A stretch of DNA of 64,000 nucleotides from Limnoperna fortunei (Eukaryota > Mollusca > Bivalvia > Mytilida > Modiolidae): the NCBI GenBank assembly GCA_944474755.1, contig OX104111.1, forward strand, positions 98,312,805 through 98,376,804. The letters run 5' to 3'. This document shows, one piece after another, positions 25,401 through 37,475 of the stretch; the first letter of the stretch is position 1; each line of letters opens with the position of its first letter. The translations under genes were made by a program, and so were the position numbers. Under the pieces are notes generated by a model. It did no database searches. It was not told the DNA's origin and worked only from the letters and a program-made list of their open reading frames with translations.

Positions 25401-28400
25401 CATTCGGGTAACATTTTCTATTCAAGGAATGTAGTAATTTAGTTTATACAGTACTGTAAACAATTGGGTAACATTTTCTATTCAAGGAATGTAGTAATTT
25501 AGTTTATACAGTACTGTAAACATTCGGTTAACGTTTTCTATTCAAGGAATGTAGTAATTTAGTTTATACAGAACGTTAAACATTAGGTTAACGTTTTCTA
25601 TTCAAGGAATGTAGTAATTTAATTTATGCAGTACTGTAGACATTCCGTTAACATTTTCTATTTTAAGGAATGTAGTTATTTAGTTTATGCAGTACTGTAA
25701 ACACTTGGGTAACATTTTCTATTCAACGAATGTAGTAATTTAGTTTATACAGAACGTTAAACATTCGGTTAACGTTTTCTATTTAAGGAATGTAGTAATT
25801 TAGTTTATACAGTACTGTAAACATTCAGGTAACATTTTCTATTCAAGGAATGTAGTAATTTTGTTTATACAGTACTGTAAACATTCGGTTAACGTTTTCT
25901 ATTCATGGAATGTAGTAATTTAGTTTATACAGAACCTTAAACATTCGGTAAGCGTTTTCCATTCAAGGAATGTAGTAATTTAGTTTATACAGTACTGTAA
26001 ACATTCGGTTAACGTTTTCTATTCAAGGAATGTAGTAATTTAGTTAATACAGAACCTTAAACATTCGGTTTACGTTTTCTATTCAAGGAATGTAGTAATT
26101 TAGTTAATACAGAACCTTAAACATTCGGTTAACGTTTTCTATTCAAGGAATGTAGTAATTTAGTTTATACAGTACTGTAAACATTCGGTTAACGTTTTCT
26201 ATTCAAGGAATGTAGTAATTTAGTTAATACAGAACCTTAAACATTCGGTTTACGTTTTCTATTCAAGGAATGTAGTAATTTAGTTAATACAGAACCTTAA
26301 ACATTCGGTTAACGTTTTCTATTCAAGGAATGTAGTAATTTAGTTTATACAGTACTGTAAACATTCGGTTAACGTTTTCTATTTAAGGAATGTAGTAATT
26401 TAGTTAATACAGAACCTTAAACATTCGGTTAACGTTTTCTATTCAAGGAATGTAGTAATTTAGTTTATACAGTACTGTAAACATTCCGTTAACATTTTCT
26501 ATTTTAAGGAATGTAGTAATTTAGTTTATACAGTACGGTAAACATTCGGGTAACATTTTCTATTCCAGGAATGTAGTAATTAAGTTTATACAGTACTGTA
26601 AACATTCGGGTAACATTTTCTATTCAAGGAATGTAGTAATTTAGTTTATACAGAACGTTAAACATTCGGTTAACGTTTTCTATTCAAGGAATGTAGTAAT
26701 TTAGTTTATACAGTACTGTAAACATTCAGGTAACATTTTCTATTCAAGGCATGTAGTAATTTTGTTTATACAGTACGGTAAACCATTCGGGTAACATTTT
26801 CTATTCATGGAATGTAGTAATTTAGTTAATACAGAACCTTAAACATTCGGTTTAATTTTTCTATTCAAGGAATGGAGTAATTAAGTTTATACAGTACTGT
26901 AAACATTCGGTTTACGTTTTCTATTCAAGAAATGTAGTAATTAAGTTTATACAGTACTGTAAACATTCGGTTTACGTTTTCTATTCAAGGAATGTAGTAA
27001 TTAAGTTTATACAGTACTGTAAACATTCGGTTAACGTTTTCTATTCAAGGAATGTAGTAATTTAGTTTATACAGTACAGTATTCATTCGGTTTACATTTT
27101 CTATTCATGGAATGTAGTAATTTAGTTTATACAGAACGTTAAACATTCGGTTAACGTTTTCTATTCAAGGAATGTAGTAATTTAGTTTATACAGTACTGT
27201 AAACATTCAGGTAACATTTTCTATTCAAGGAATGTAGTAATTTTGTTTATACAGTACTGTAAACATTCGGTTATCGTTTTCTATTCATGGAATGTAGTAA
27301 TTTAGTTTATACAGAACCTTAAACATTCGGTAAGCGTTTTCCATTCAAGGAATGTAGTAATTTAGTTTATACAGTACTGTAAATATTCGGTTAACGTTTT
27401 CTATTCAAGGAATGTAGTAATTTAGTTAATACAGAACCTTAAACATTCGGTTTACGTTTTCTATTCAAGGAATGTAGTGATTTAGTTTATACAGTACTGT
27501 AAACATTCCGTTAACATTTTCTATTTTAAGGAATGTAGTAATTTAGTTTATACAGTACGGTAAACTTTCTGGTAACATTTTCTATTCAAGGAATAAATTA
27601 ATTAAGTTTATACAGTACTGTAAACATTCGGGTAACATTTTCTATTCAAGGAATGTAGTAATTAAGTTTATACAGTACTGTAAACAATTGGGTAACATTT
27701 TCTATACAAGGAATGTAGTAATTTAGTTTATGCAGTACTGTAAACAATTGGGTAACATTTTCTATTCAAGGAATGTAGTAATTTAGTTAATACAGTACTG
27801 TAAACATTCGGGTAACATTTTCTATTCAAGGAATGTAGTAATTTAGTTTATACAGTACTGTAAACATTCGGGTAACATTTTCTATTCAAGGAATGTAGTA
27901 ATTTAGTTTATACAGTACTGTAAACAATTGGGTAACATTTTCTATTCAAGGAATGTAGTAATTTAGTTTATACAGTACTGTAAACATTCGGGTAACATTT
28001 TCTATTCAAGGAATGTAGTAATTTAGTTTATACAGTACTGTAAACATTCGGGTAACATTTTCTATTCAAGGAATGTAGTAATTAAGTTTATACAGTACTG
28101 TAAACAATTGGGTAACATTTTCTATACAAGGAATGTAGTAATTTAGTTTATGCAGTACTGTAAACAATTGGGTAACATTTTCTATTCAAGGAATGTAGTA
28201 ATTTAGTTAATACAGTACTGTAAACATTCGGGTAACATTTTCTATTCAAGGAATGTAGTAATTTAGTTTATACAGTACTGTAAACAATTGGGTAACATTT
28301 TCTATTCAAGGAATGTAGTAATTTAGTTTATACAGTACTGTAAACATTCGGTTAACGTTTTCTATTCAAGGAATGTAGTAATTTAGTTTATACAGAACGT

Positions 28401-31075
28401 TAAACATTAGGTTAACGTTTTCTATTCAAGGAATGTAGTAATTTAATTTATGCAGTACTGTAGACATTCCGTTAACATTTTCTATTTTAAGGAATGTAGT
28501 TATTTAGTTTATGCAGTACTGTAAACACTTGGGTAACATTTTCTATTCAACGAATGTAGTAATTTAGTTTATACAGAACGTTAAACATTCGGTTAACGTT
28601 TTCTATTCAAGGAATGTAGTAATTTAGTTTATACAGTACTGTAAACATTCAGGTAACATTTTCTATTCAAGGAATGTAGTAATTTTGTTTATACAGTACT
28701 GTAAACATTCGGTTAACGTTTTCTATTCATGGAATGTAGTAATTTAGTTTATACAGAACCTTAAACATTCGGTAAGCGTTTTCCATTCAAGGAATGTAGT
28801 AATTTAGTTTATACAGTACTGTAAACATTCGGTTAACGTTTTCTATTCAAGGAATGTAGTAATTTAGTTAATACAGAACCTTAAACATTCGGTTTACGTT
28901 TTCTATTCAAGGAATGTAGTAATTTAGTTAATACAGAACCTTAAACATTCGGTTAACGTTTTCTATTCAAGGAATGTAGTAATTTAGTTTATACAGTACT
29001 GTAAACATTCGGTTAACGTTTTCTATTCAAGGAATGTAGTAATTTAGTTAATACAGAACCTTAAACATTCGGTTTACGTTTTCTATTCAAGGAATGTAGT
29101 AATTTAGTTAATACAGAACCTTAAACATTCGGTTAACGTTTTCTATTCAAGGAATGTAGTAATTTAGTTTATACAGTACTGTAAACATTCGGTTAACGTT
29201 TTCTATTCAAGGAATGTAGTAATTTAGTTAATACAGAACCTTAAACATTCGGTTAACGTTTTCTATTCAAGGAATGTAGTAATTTAGTTTATACAGTACT
29301 GTAAACATTCCGTTAACATTTTCTATTTTAAGGAATGTAGTAATTTAGTTTATACAGTACGGTAAACATTCGGGTAACATTTTCTATTCCAGGAATGTAG
29401 TAATTAAGTTTATACAGTACTGTAAACATTCGGGTAACATTTTCTATTCAAGGAATGTAGTAATTTAGTTTATACAGAACGTTAAACATTCGGTTAACGT
29501 TTTCTATTCAAGGAATGTAGTAATTTAGTTTATACAGTACTGTAAACATTCAGGTAACATTTTCTATTCAAGGAATGTAGTAATTTTGTTTATACAGTAC
29601 GGTAAACCATTCGGGTAACATTTTCTATTCATGGAATGTAGTAATTTAGTTAATACAGAACCTTAAACATTCGGTTTAATTTTTCTATTCAAGGAATGGA
29701 GTAATTAAGTTTATACAGTACTGTAAACATTCGGTTTACGTTTTCTATTCAAGAAATGTAGTAATTAAGTTTATACAGTACTGTAAACATTCGGTTTACG
29801 TTTTCTATTCAAGGAATGTAGTAATTAAGTTTATACAGTACTGTAAACATTCGGTTAACGTTTTCTATTCAAGGAATGTAGTAATTTAGTTTATACAGTA
29901 CAGTATTCATTCGGTTTACATTTTCTATTCATGGAATGTAGTAATTTAGTTTATACAGAACGTTAAACATTCGGTTAACGTTTTCTATTCAAGGAATGTA
30001 GTAATTTAGTTTATACAGTACTGTAAACATTCAGGTAACATTTTCTATTCAAGGAATGTAGTAATTTTGTTTATACAGTACTGTAAACATTCGGTTATCG
30101 TTTTCTATTCATGGAATGTAGTAATTTAGTTTATACAGAACCTTAAACATTCGGTAAGCGTTTTCCATTCAAGGAATGTAGTAATTTAGTTTATACAGTA
30201 CTGTAAATATTCGGTTAACGTTTTCTATTCAAGGAATGTAGTAATTTAGTTAATACAGAACCTTAAACATTCGGTTTACGTTTTCTATTCAAGGAATGTA
30301 GTGATTTAGTTTATACAGTACTGTAAACATTCCGTTAACATTTTCTATTTTAAGGAATGTAGTAATTTAGTTTATACAGTACGGTAAACTTTCTGGTAAC
30401 ATTTTCTATTCAAGGAATAAATTAATTAAGTTTATACAGTACTGTAAACATTCGGGTAACATTTTCTATTCAAGGAATGTAGTAATTAAGTTTATACAGT
30501 ACTGTAAACAATTGGGTAACATTTTCTATACAAGGAATGTAGTAATTTAGTTTATGCAGTACTGTAAACAATTGGGTAACATCTTCTATTCAAGGAATGT
30601 AGTAATTTAGTTAATACAGTACTGTAAACATTCGGGTAACATTTTCTATTCAAGGAATGTAGTAATTTAGTTTATACAGTACTGTAAACATTCGGGTAAC
30701 ATTTTCTATTCAAGGAATGTAGTAATTTAGTTTATACAGTACTGTAAACAATTGGGTAACATTTTCTATTCAAGGAATGTAGTAATTTAGTTTATACAGT
30801 ACTGTAAACATTCGGGTAACATTTTCTATTCAAGGAATGTAGTAATTTAGTTTATACAGTACTGTAAACAATTGGGTAACATTTTCTATTCAAGGAATGT
30901 AGTAATTTAGTTTATACAGTACTGTAAACAATTGGGTAACATTTTCTATTCAAGGAATGTAGTAATTTAGTTTATACAGTACTGTAAACATTCGGGTAAC
31001 ATTTTCTATTTTAAGGAATGTAGTAATTTAGTTTATACAGTACGGATAATATTCTGTAAACATTTTCTATTCATC
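22440..31075 (+). repeat. 60-bp satellite array, about 144 copies, with higher-order duplication
   Basis: The unit is 60 bp. It includes ATTCGGTTAACGTTTTCTAT, TCAAGGAATGTAGTAATTTA and GTTTATACAGTACTGTAAAC, the last being an almost perfect palindrome around ACAGTACTGT. Many units vary in linked ways (GGGTAACATT/GGTTAACGTT, CAGAACCTTAAAC, CAATTGGG). A block of about 2,820 bp (47 units) near 25.25-28.07 kb is repeated almost unchanged at 28.07-30.84 kb. A smaller shift of about 1,320-1,380 bp relates 23.0-24.5 kb to 24.5-25.9 kb. Stops occur in every frame. Units decay between 31.02 and 31.3 kb. Confidence 0.97.
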
Positions 31076-31918
31076 GAATGCAAAAAATTTTATTGATGCA
31101 GCACTGTAGTCGTATAGCACTCTGTGGTTAATGTATGATACAGTAAAAGTTTGTTCAACATTTTCTGTTCAAGGAATGTAATAATTTGTTCTTTGATACT
31201 GTAATAGCTTAACATTTTCTGTGTCAGTATTCGGTAGTAATGTAGTTCGTTTTACATATTGTGTTTATACAGTGTAGTAATTCAGTTCACACAGTATTGT
31301 AATAGTAATGGACATTTTATCCTTATTGGGTATGTCTGTGTTTATTTGTTAGTAGGTATACTTGTAGATATTTTGTTTTGTTGCTTCTGTTGCCATGAAA
31401 TACATGTGTAACAATGTGTATATGTTATCATAGTTTTTTTACAATAAAACTGAACTTAGTTTCTTTGTGCTATAATTCGTAGCTCCATTTATTGTATATT
31501 GTTTTGGTTTTTTTTTTTGAATGTTTTTATACTTGTCTCAGCACAATGGCACTCGAGATCTGATAAAGAACTCCGTCTGTCTTACACATGTATAAATGCA
31601 CTGTAAAACGTTTTGAATGCGGTGACATTTTACCTGTACTACTCTTTGTTACAAATCATTTGTAGTTTCTATTTTTGATGATATGTATTATCAGAATAGT
31701 TTAACACTGTTGCCTCGGCAAAAAAATAAGAAATATTATGTGCTCATTATAATACGTCATGGAAATTTATCTTATGAAATACAGAGACAATTTTGAAAGA
31801 TATTTTGTTTTCTTATTAATAATGTTTGGGGTTAACCGGTTACTCCGGCTTCCTCAACAATAGAAGCTGGATGCCATAATATAAATGCCATATATATAAA
31901 GGCAGGATAAAAACTGCC
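31076..31918. other. Decayed array edge and AT-rich DNA
   Basis: Diverged fragments of the 60-bp unit persist to about 31.3 kb. An AATAAA at 31444 follows T-rich sequence but no exon leads into it. A fragment of the SINE body (ACTCCGGCTTCCTC, GGATGCCATAAT) lies at 31827-31895. Confidence 0.5.
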
Positions 31919-32015
31919 AAAAGTGACAGAACCCTATTCAAATAAAGTGACAGAACCCTATTCAAATAAAGTGACAGAACCGTATTCAAATAAAGTGACA
32001 GAATCCTATTCAAAT
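31919..32015 (+). repeat. 24-bp tandem repeat, 4 copies
   Basis: Four consecutive units of AAGTGACAGAACCCTATTCA plus AATA, with single-base changes in units 3 and 4. Confidence 0.9.
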
Positions 32016-32128
32016 GATGATGTACTCTATTTCAAGGATTCAATTATAAAATGTCGTAAAGCACTTTCTTCTAAACAAAATTTTTAAAAAGCAATCACAC
32101 ATACTGAAATAAGCAAAGAGACACCAAA

Positions 32129-32320
32129 TTGGCACTCAAATCTCACAGTTCAAAAACGCTGATACACATAACAATGGGACACACAAAATCAAACACAGAA
32201 AAAACAACACACAAACAAAAGCAAAAAATCTCAAAAAATGAGGGTGAACTCAGGTGCTCCGTAAGAGCAAGTAGTCTCTGCCTGTCGTGTCGCTGGCAGT
32301 CAATCCAGGGTGTGTCAAGT
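32129..32320 (-). repeat. 'GGAGCACCTGAG' interspersed repeat, inverted copy
   Basis: Read on the minus strand it gives CAGGCAGAGACTACTTGCTC, then GGAGCACCTGAGTTCACCC and long T/G-rich runs. The family recurs at 53505-53640, 61365-61550 and, inverted, at 63366-63625. Open frames here on both strands are low-complexity by-products. Confidence 0.7.
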
Positions 32321-33419
32321 TCGATCAAGGAGATACTACACAAACTCTACGACAAACCTACATCTGTACCTCGTTCTAAACACCTCTTAAATCCTATCTG
32401 GTTCTATTATTTAAGGTGAGGTGAGCTATACCAATTACTTCGACTCATCCATTTTTAAAAGGACGAACAATAAACCTAAATTCAAATCTACATAGGCATC
32501 GGTAGCCGTTTGGTTTTGGTTATATTTATGCTGACCATGATCTAAACAAGCTTTGCAAATGCTCTGATTTTTCTAATAAAGGAAAATTACATATTCAAGT
32601 CATCATCAGGCTCTTGTGACTATTTTTGTTATTATTAAATTGACTAGGGGCTTCGTTGGACGAGTGGTCTAGATAGTTAAGCCATGTACTTTCTGCACAT
32701 GCCACCACAGGGATACTAAGTTTTAGCCCGACAACTGGTATTAAAAGTTATCGTATTGGACATAAAGGTATAGGGAAATTATTTAGTGAAGTCATCTGCA
32801 ATTATCATTTACTAGTTATGGCCAGGTGACCTGAACGAGCTCTTTGGACAATGAATATACGATTGAATGACAATTACCTTAGCTACATCGACTATATTGC
32901 CAAATAAACTTTTCTGACTCTTAGACAAAAGTATAAATACTCGAGCTAGAGACTATCGTGACAATTGGTCATACTTATGAATGACAGATACCCGAGTTTC
33001 GAAGACTATCCTGACTCTTAGTCAAAGGTATAAATAACAGATACCCGAGCAACAGAGACTATCGTGACTCTTTGTCATACTTAGGAATGGCAGATACCTG
33101 AGTTTCGAAGACTGTCCTGACTCTCAGTCCCGATAACAGATACCCGAGATACAGAGACTTCGTGATAGCAGATACCCGAGATACAGAGACTTCGTGACTC
33201 TTGGTTACTAATGAATAGCAGTTATCTGAGCTTAATTAACTGTACTGACTGTTGCTTTTATTTATGAAGAACAGTTATTTCAGACTATTTGTCACATTTA
33301 CTAATGACAGTCTGCTAAGACACTTTTCGAATTCTTCTGTAACGTTATGCGATCGAGTACGTTAGAGAAATATCTAAACTCAAAATTATCTATACATAAA
33401 TAAAATGCAGGTGTTCTAT
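32321..33419. other. Non-coding region with degenerate ~50-bp repeats
   Basis: A tRNA-like SINE head fragment may lie near 32645-32710 (GGACGAGTGGTCTAGATAG). From about 32920 to 33330 a loose repeat of about 50 bp recurs (ACAGATACCCGAG, GACTATCCTGACTCTTAGTC). A related degenerate repeat lies upstream of the second xylanase gene (61790-62060). Confidence 0.5.
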
Positions 33420-34004
33420 GCTGTCTAGAACACTGGGATGTAAATAACAAGAATCTACACACAATTTAAAACCTTACAAACGATACGGAATTACTGCTCA
33501 AATGTTAAATGGTCTCATGCCAAGGATACAATATTAAACTGTTTCTGAATGATTTCGCCATAATGGCAATCGGGGATACTTACACGGGTTGGGTAGTTCA
33601 TTTCTTTATGCGTTTGTTTGGTGTCGTTGAATTTGCAATATCAAACTTTGGATTATAGGACATTATTTTATTTAATTATATAATATATCATTTTTTACTA
33701 CGTACAAATCAATCATCAATCTCAATGTTGAAGATATTAAAACACATCAAAGGAGTTGTACATCGGTATCATTTTTTTTTGTAATTTCTCAGGCCTGTCA
33801 AACTGCTATAGATATCAACAGACAATGTTCTAACATTTTAACATAGGTCGTACTATAAACTATCATATATTCTATAGCTTAATTAAAATATAAAAAGCAT
33901 ACAAAAGTCAAGGATAAAAGCTAAAGGATGCTGGCGTTACTGTATACGGAATGGGTGTGCACGAGCATTCTCATTCTAGTAATTAAATTTAGATGCTTTA
34001 AAGA
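33420..34004 (+). pseudogene. GH10 xylanase pseudogene fragment (exons 9 and 10)
   Basis: 33424-33562 matches exon 9 of the intact xylanase gene (58004-58175) and 33897-34004 matches its exon 10 (58557-58664), in the same order and strand with an intron-like gap of about 330 bp. The exon-9 copy keeps the CTAGAACACTGGGATGTAAA start, but its acid/base glutamate codon GAG has become AAG (WDVNNE to WDVNNK). Small deletions shift its frame soon after. The exon-10 copy has an in-frame TAA after AYKSQG and a second stop near its end. No copies of exons 1-8 or 11-13 were found nearby, so this is a relic of a third family member, not an active gene. Confidence 0.88.
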
Positions 34005-34036
34005 TAAGCAGAGAAAATGTATGTAAAATGTAATTT

Positions 34037-34341
34037 GTACGAAACCCCAGAAGGCTCATTCGAGATTCGATAATCGAAATTCGAATTCTAGATTCGATAA
34101 CGAAATACAATATAGTTATAACCAATCAGATTGCGTGTGACATAATCGTCTACCAATCAGAATAGTTCTTATATAAACGAAGCCACGTGCTATCAAGTTC
34201 GCGGTTTTTGTGCAATATAATTGTGTTCTTAAAAATTATCTTTTATATGGGGTTTTAACCGTCCACATATTTGTCAAAGAATGTCAAAGATTTTCGCATT
34301 TATATTCTCGAATCTCGAATGAGCCTTCTGGGCTTTCGTAC
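34037..34341. mobile_element. 305-bp MITE with ~34-bp terminal inverted repeats
   Basis: The left end GTACGAAACCCCAGAAGGCT continues CATTCGAGATTCGA. The right end is its reverse complement with one mismatch and terminates in CGTAC. A target-site duplication is not clear. The interior holds further palindromic TTCGAATT/GATTCGATAA motifs and a TATATAAACG near 34170. It sits 32 bp beyond the dead xylanase exon 10. Confidence 0.85.
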
Positions 34342-34507
34342 TTTTATTTATACAATTTCTTGTCTGCAATATTATTGATCAATCGTTTAATCTCATATTT
34401 AAATGCCAAATCTGTTTATTTTCTTTTCTGTTAGATAATTAAATATTTAGTGACAAATGAGTTATAAATTATATAGCATTAATCACGAGAGTCAATAATA
34501 GTGTTTA
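34342..34507. other. Short AT-rich spacer
   Basis: Nothing recognised between the MITE and the first copy of the 195-bp duplication. Confidence 0.4.
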
Positions 34508-34704
34508 TATGAGTCAGATGAGTGCTTATAGAACGAGTTTATAATATATACTGTTTAAAAAGCGCGTTCCCTTTTTGTATTTTGGAAAATCTAAATTATG
34601 TATTTTACCAGGTGAAATAAAATGAGCATAGTGACTCTCTAAATCGTGCATTTCAAAGGCCAAGATTTGAAGCTTGAATTCATCATAACGTTTAATTACA
34701 TCTG
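34508..34704 (+). repeat. ~195-bp direct duplication, copy 1
   Basis: Starts TATGAGTCAGATGAGTGCTT and ends GCTTGAATTCATCATAACG plus about 15 bp. It is almost identical to 35282-35476, 774 bp downstream in the same orientation. Confidence 0.9.
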
Positions 34705-35208
34705 GAGACCGGAATATTTCCATCCAAACAGATATTGTCAAGGACCGTAAAACAACATGTCTATGAAATAGAAGAAGATTTGTGGCATACCAGAATGGAG
34801 AGCGACAATGACTTTAATATATTTAGAATGCTACATTCCAAGATCACTCCACATAAAGCATGGATTATAGCAAAATTATTAAACTAAGAGAAAAAGCTAA
34901 ATTTCTTGTATACATTTACTATAAATCCAATAACATTCAGCGTTTACTTGGACAACATGCCTTCAACTAACTTTTTATATACGATACTGTCCTGTGATAC
35001 GGAATACGAGCTAGACTCTGATGAATCAATCCAGTTTTCGAAGACTTGCGTTTTCGATGTTGCTACAATTTGCAAACACTTCTATCCCTAATAAAACATT
35101 GTTATTTATCTGAAGATATTATGTACTTTATCTCCTATCAGTATATATATTTTTTTGTAAAGATCTACATGTATATTATTTTATCTATTCAATTGTGTGT
35201 ATGAAAGT

Positions 35209-35211
<3 letters not shown>
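34705..35211. other. AT-rich unique spacer between the duplication copies
   Basis: No recognisable exon; a short open stretch of 61 codons at 34906 lacks domain or splice context. Confidence 0.4.

Positions 35212-35283
<72 letters not shown>
35212..35283. repeat. (AT)n microsatellite, ~36 units
   Basis: Uninterrupted alternating A/T for about 72 bp. It ends exactly where the second copy of the 195-bp duplication begins, and such tracts are common breakpoints. Confidence 0.97.
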
Positions 35284-35286
<3 letters not shown>

Positions 35287-35476
35287 TCAGATGAGTGCTT
35301 ATAGTACGAGTTTATAATATATAATGTTTATAAAGCGCGTTCCCTTTTTTTATTTTGGAAAATCTAAATTATGTATTTTACCAGGAGAAATAAAATGAGC
35401 ATAGTGACTCTCTAAATCGTGCATTTCAAAGGCCAAGATTTGAAGCTTGAATCATCATAACGTTTAATAACATCTA
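35282..35476 (+). repeat. ~195-bp direct duplication, copy 2
   Basis: Matches 34508-34704 with only a few substitutions and single-base indels. The Tc1-like relic begins at its right edge. Confidence 0.9.
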
Positions 35477-35885
35477 TGCCAAGTTTGAACCCTGATACTC
35501 GCAGTACATTAATCGGTCGTCTCCAGGTCGAAGTATCCTAAAGTGAGGTAGCACAAACTGAAAGCGTAAACCAGAGCTCAAGTTCTTGGCTATGGAACAG
35601 ATTCCAGCAGACTGGCTATACCAATGACCGTCCGAGCATTGGGCAACCTTGCATTACGACTGCTTGTCAAGATCTTAGAATCTGGGTATTTTATCTACGG
35701 CACCGAACTGTTGCCGCAACAGCCACTGCAGTCGAAATATCTGGATTGAGAAAAATAAGTTTACAAACAGCCCACAACCCACTGCAACAATAGGGAATAA
35801 TAAGACCTAGAAGCAGCTTTGACACCGTTTCACGATGCAACAGATTGAGGTGCTGGACATTTCGCAACTGGTGTAGGATCTGTAG
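35476..35885 (+). pseudogene. Tc1/mariner-like transposase relic (N-terminal part)
   Basis: Translation across a few stops and shifts gives MPSLNPDTRSTLIGRLQ, LWNRFQQTGYTNDRP, CITTACQDLRIW, LRHRTVAATATAVEISGLR and LQTAHNPLQ. This is the order of the paired-like DNA-binding N-terminus of Tc1-family transposases (NPDxR...GRL, LWxRFxxTGSTxDRPRSGRPR, TxxxDRxI...HLRxR, AAxxxGLRRISxxTVRNRL). Stops interrupt it early, and the catalytic DDE/D region is absent. It is a fragment of a DNA transposon. Confidence 0.85.
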
Positions 35886-36079
35886 TTCGTTTTACTTAAG
35901 TCGGCCTTATTGATATTTGTTTTATGTATTTTGATGTTATAAATTCAACAGGTATATGAATCTCAACACGACTTAGCTGATCGCGCGGGAAAATCTATCA
36001 ACCATATGCAATCAGACATTTTTGCCAAGCCATAGGTAGACTTTAAATATAAGGGGTTTTTTCTTGATTCTCGACGGAG

Positions 36080-36335
36080 ACAGGCAGGCGCTGCTTACTC
36101 CTCCGAAACATCTTCAGTTTTCTTTTCTTACGTGTGTCTTTTTTCATTTCGGATTTCGTCTTTGGGCTATGGTTTTCGATTATTGTTGACCCATTTATTT
36201 TTTACTTCTTACTAGAAGATTCTTTGTAACAGCAAATTAGTAGAATTTACATATTGTAAATCTTTCACAAATTGTGTCCACTCTGTGACTATTATGGCAA
36301 CTATCATAGCCACCATTTGATATTGTAATTAAATA
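36080..36335 (+). repeat. Interspersed repeat, copy 1
   Basis: Shares CGTCTTTGGGCTATGGTTTT-like, 'TTGTTGACCC' and 'TAGCCACCATTTGATATTGT' segments with 60605-60930. The head, CAGGCAGGCGCTGCTTACTC, also matches the head of the GGAGCACCTGAG family at 61365. Confidence 0.6.
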
Positions 36336-36352
36336 GTTTATGTATTCATAAC

Positions 36353-36375
36353 GCCCCCCCCCCACCCCACCCCCC
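36353..36375. repeat. C-rich tract
   Basis: C-rich with two interrupting A bases, similar to the tract at 612-636. Confidence 0.9.
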
Positions 36376-37144
36376 AAAAAATAAATAATAGGTCAATGTG
36401 ACATCACGAAATATGGGTGAAATCAACCTAGGTACAACGAAGCCGCCGTTTTAGCTAATTGGTCAACAACATCTGATCTTGAAAATCAAAATATCGGTTG
36501 CAAGATTGACCAAAGTATCAAATCCAAAAAAAAAATATATGTCTAGCTTGTCTTTATATAAGTATAACCTAAATAGCCACATAAATCGTGTGTATCCTCT
36601 GTAATTAAAGAACCCTTTGTTCAGTTAACAGTAAAAGTGTTCTGCACCTTTTGTGAATACCTCATTTTACTTGTGACATGGTTTATATAGGATCCTTGGA
36701 TTTCTTTGTTATTATGTGCGTAGTTAGTTATTTTGGTCGTTTGATCTACAGTGTTCTTTGCAGCTATCTGGCAAGGCGATAAACACTGCTTTTACGATTG
36801 CTTTTTTGATTTGCGGTGAAGTTAGCTATAAAGATTATTGGTATTCTTTCGTTATTGTGTTATTATTGTTTGATATACATCTAACAAAGGGCTTTGAACG
36901 GATTTTCAGGACCACTGTACAGACTCTTTGGAAGCTGGTAAAGGTCTCACTGACTACGACATTAATTTTTCTTGACATACGCAGACAATTTACCCTCTTG
37001 GTCATCTTATTCGCTCAGTGTTGCCGATAAATAAAAATTTAGACGACACGAAATACTTACGAAACAATAGAGTAATAATAAATATAATACTAAGAAAACT
37101 AAATTTTATATGTGTGGAGTTTGGCGGATACAATTTGAATACAC

Positions 37145-37475
37145 AGCAGAAAATCTCAACAGAACCTAACTTCTTGCCGATTTTATTTTGTGATCCTATG
37201 AAGCGGAAACCTCGATATAAGTGAATGTCTTAAGGTCTTAACCGACAGAGCTGCTCATTGCGTCACCAGATGGCGGATAGAGGATGTCATCTCATCCGAA
37301 TGGGGTGTGGCTTGTCAGGTTAAAAGACGGTAAGCATAGTTGCTTCCAATAATGGGTGTGCAGTGTGGAGAATGTCTCTCTTACTGCACTTGAAAAAAAT
37401 CGTCTTTAAAAGAGAAGTTGTTTTGTAGACACCACCAAAAGCTATATTCTCCGTCACTTCCCAATTCTTTATGCG
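37145..37475 (+). repeat. Old segmental duplication, copy 1
   Basis: Matches 42640-42715 plus 42960-43205 in the same orientation, for example TTATTTTGTGATCCTATGAA / TTTTGTTATCCTATGAAAG, CAGTGCGTCACCAGATGGCGG-like and CACTTCCCAATTCTTTATG segments. The second copy has about 240 bp of extra sequence inside. The two copies flank the PAN-kringle gene. Confidence 0.75.

Noticed and set aside
32129..32419. Open frames on both strands near 32.1-32.4 kb
   Set aside because: Low-complexity A/C- and T/G-rich sequence of the GGAGCACCTGAG repeat family.
32640..32720. tRNA gene
   Set aside because: Only an A-box-like head (GGACGAGTGGTCTAG) is visible. No cloverleaf or proper B box, so at most a SINE head fragment.
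36758..37030. 90-codon open frame with a hydrophobic stretch
   Set aside because: No recognised domain, no splice context, AT-rich composition; length is not unusual by chance.
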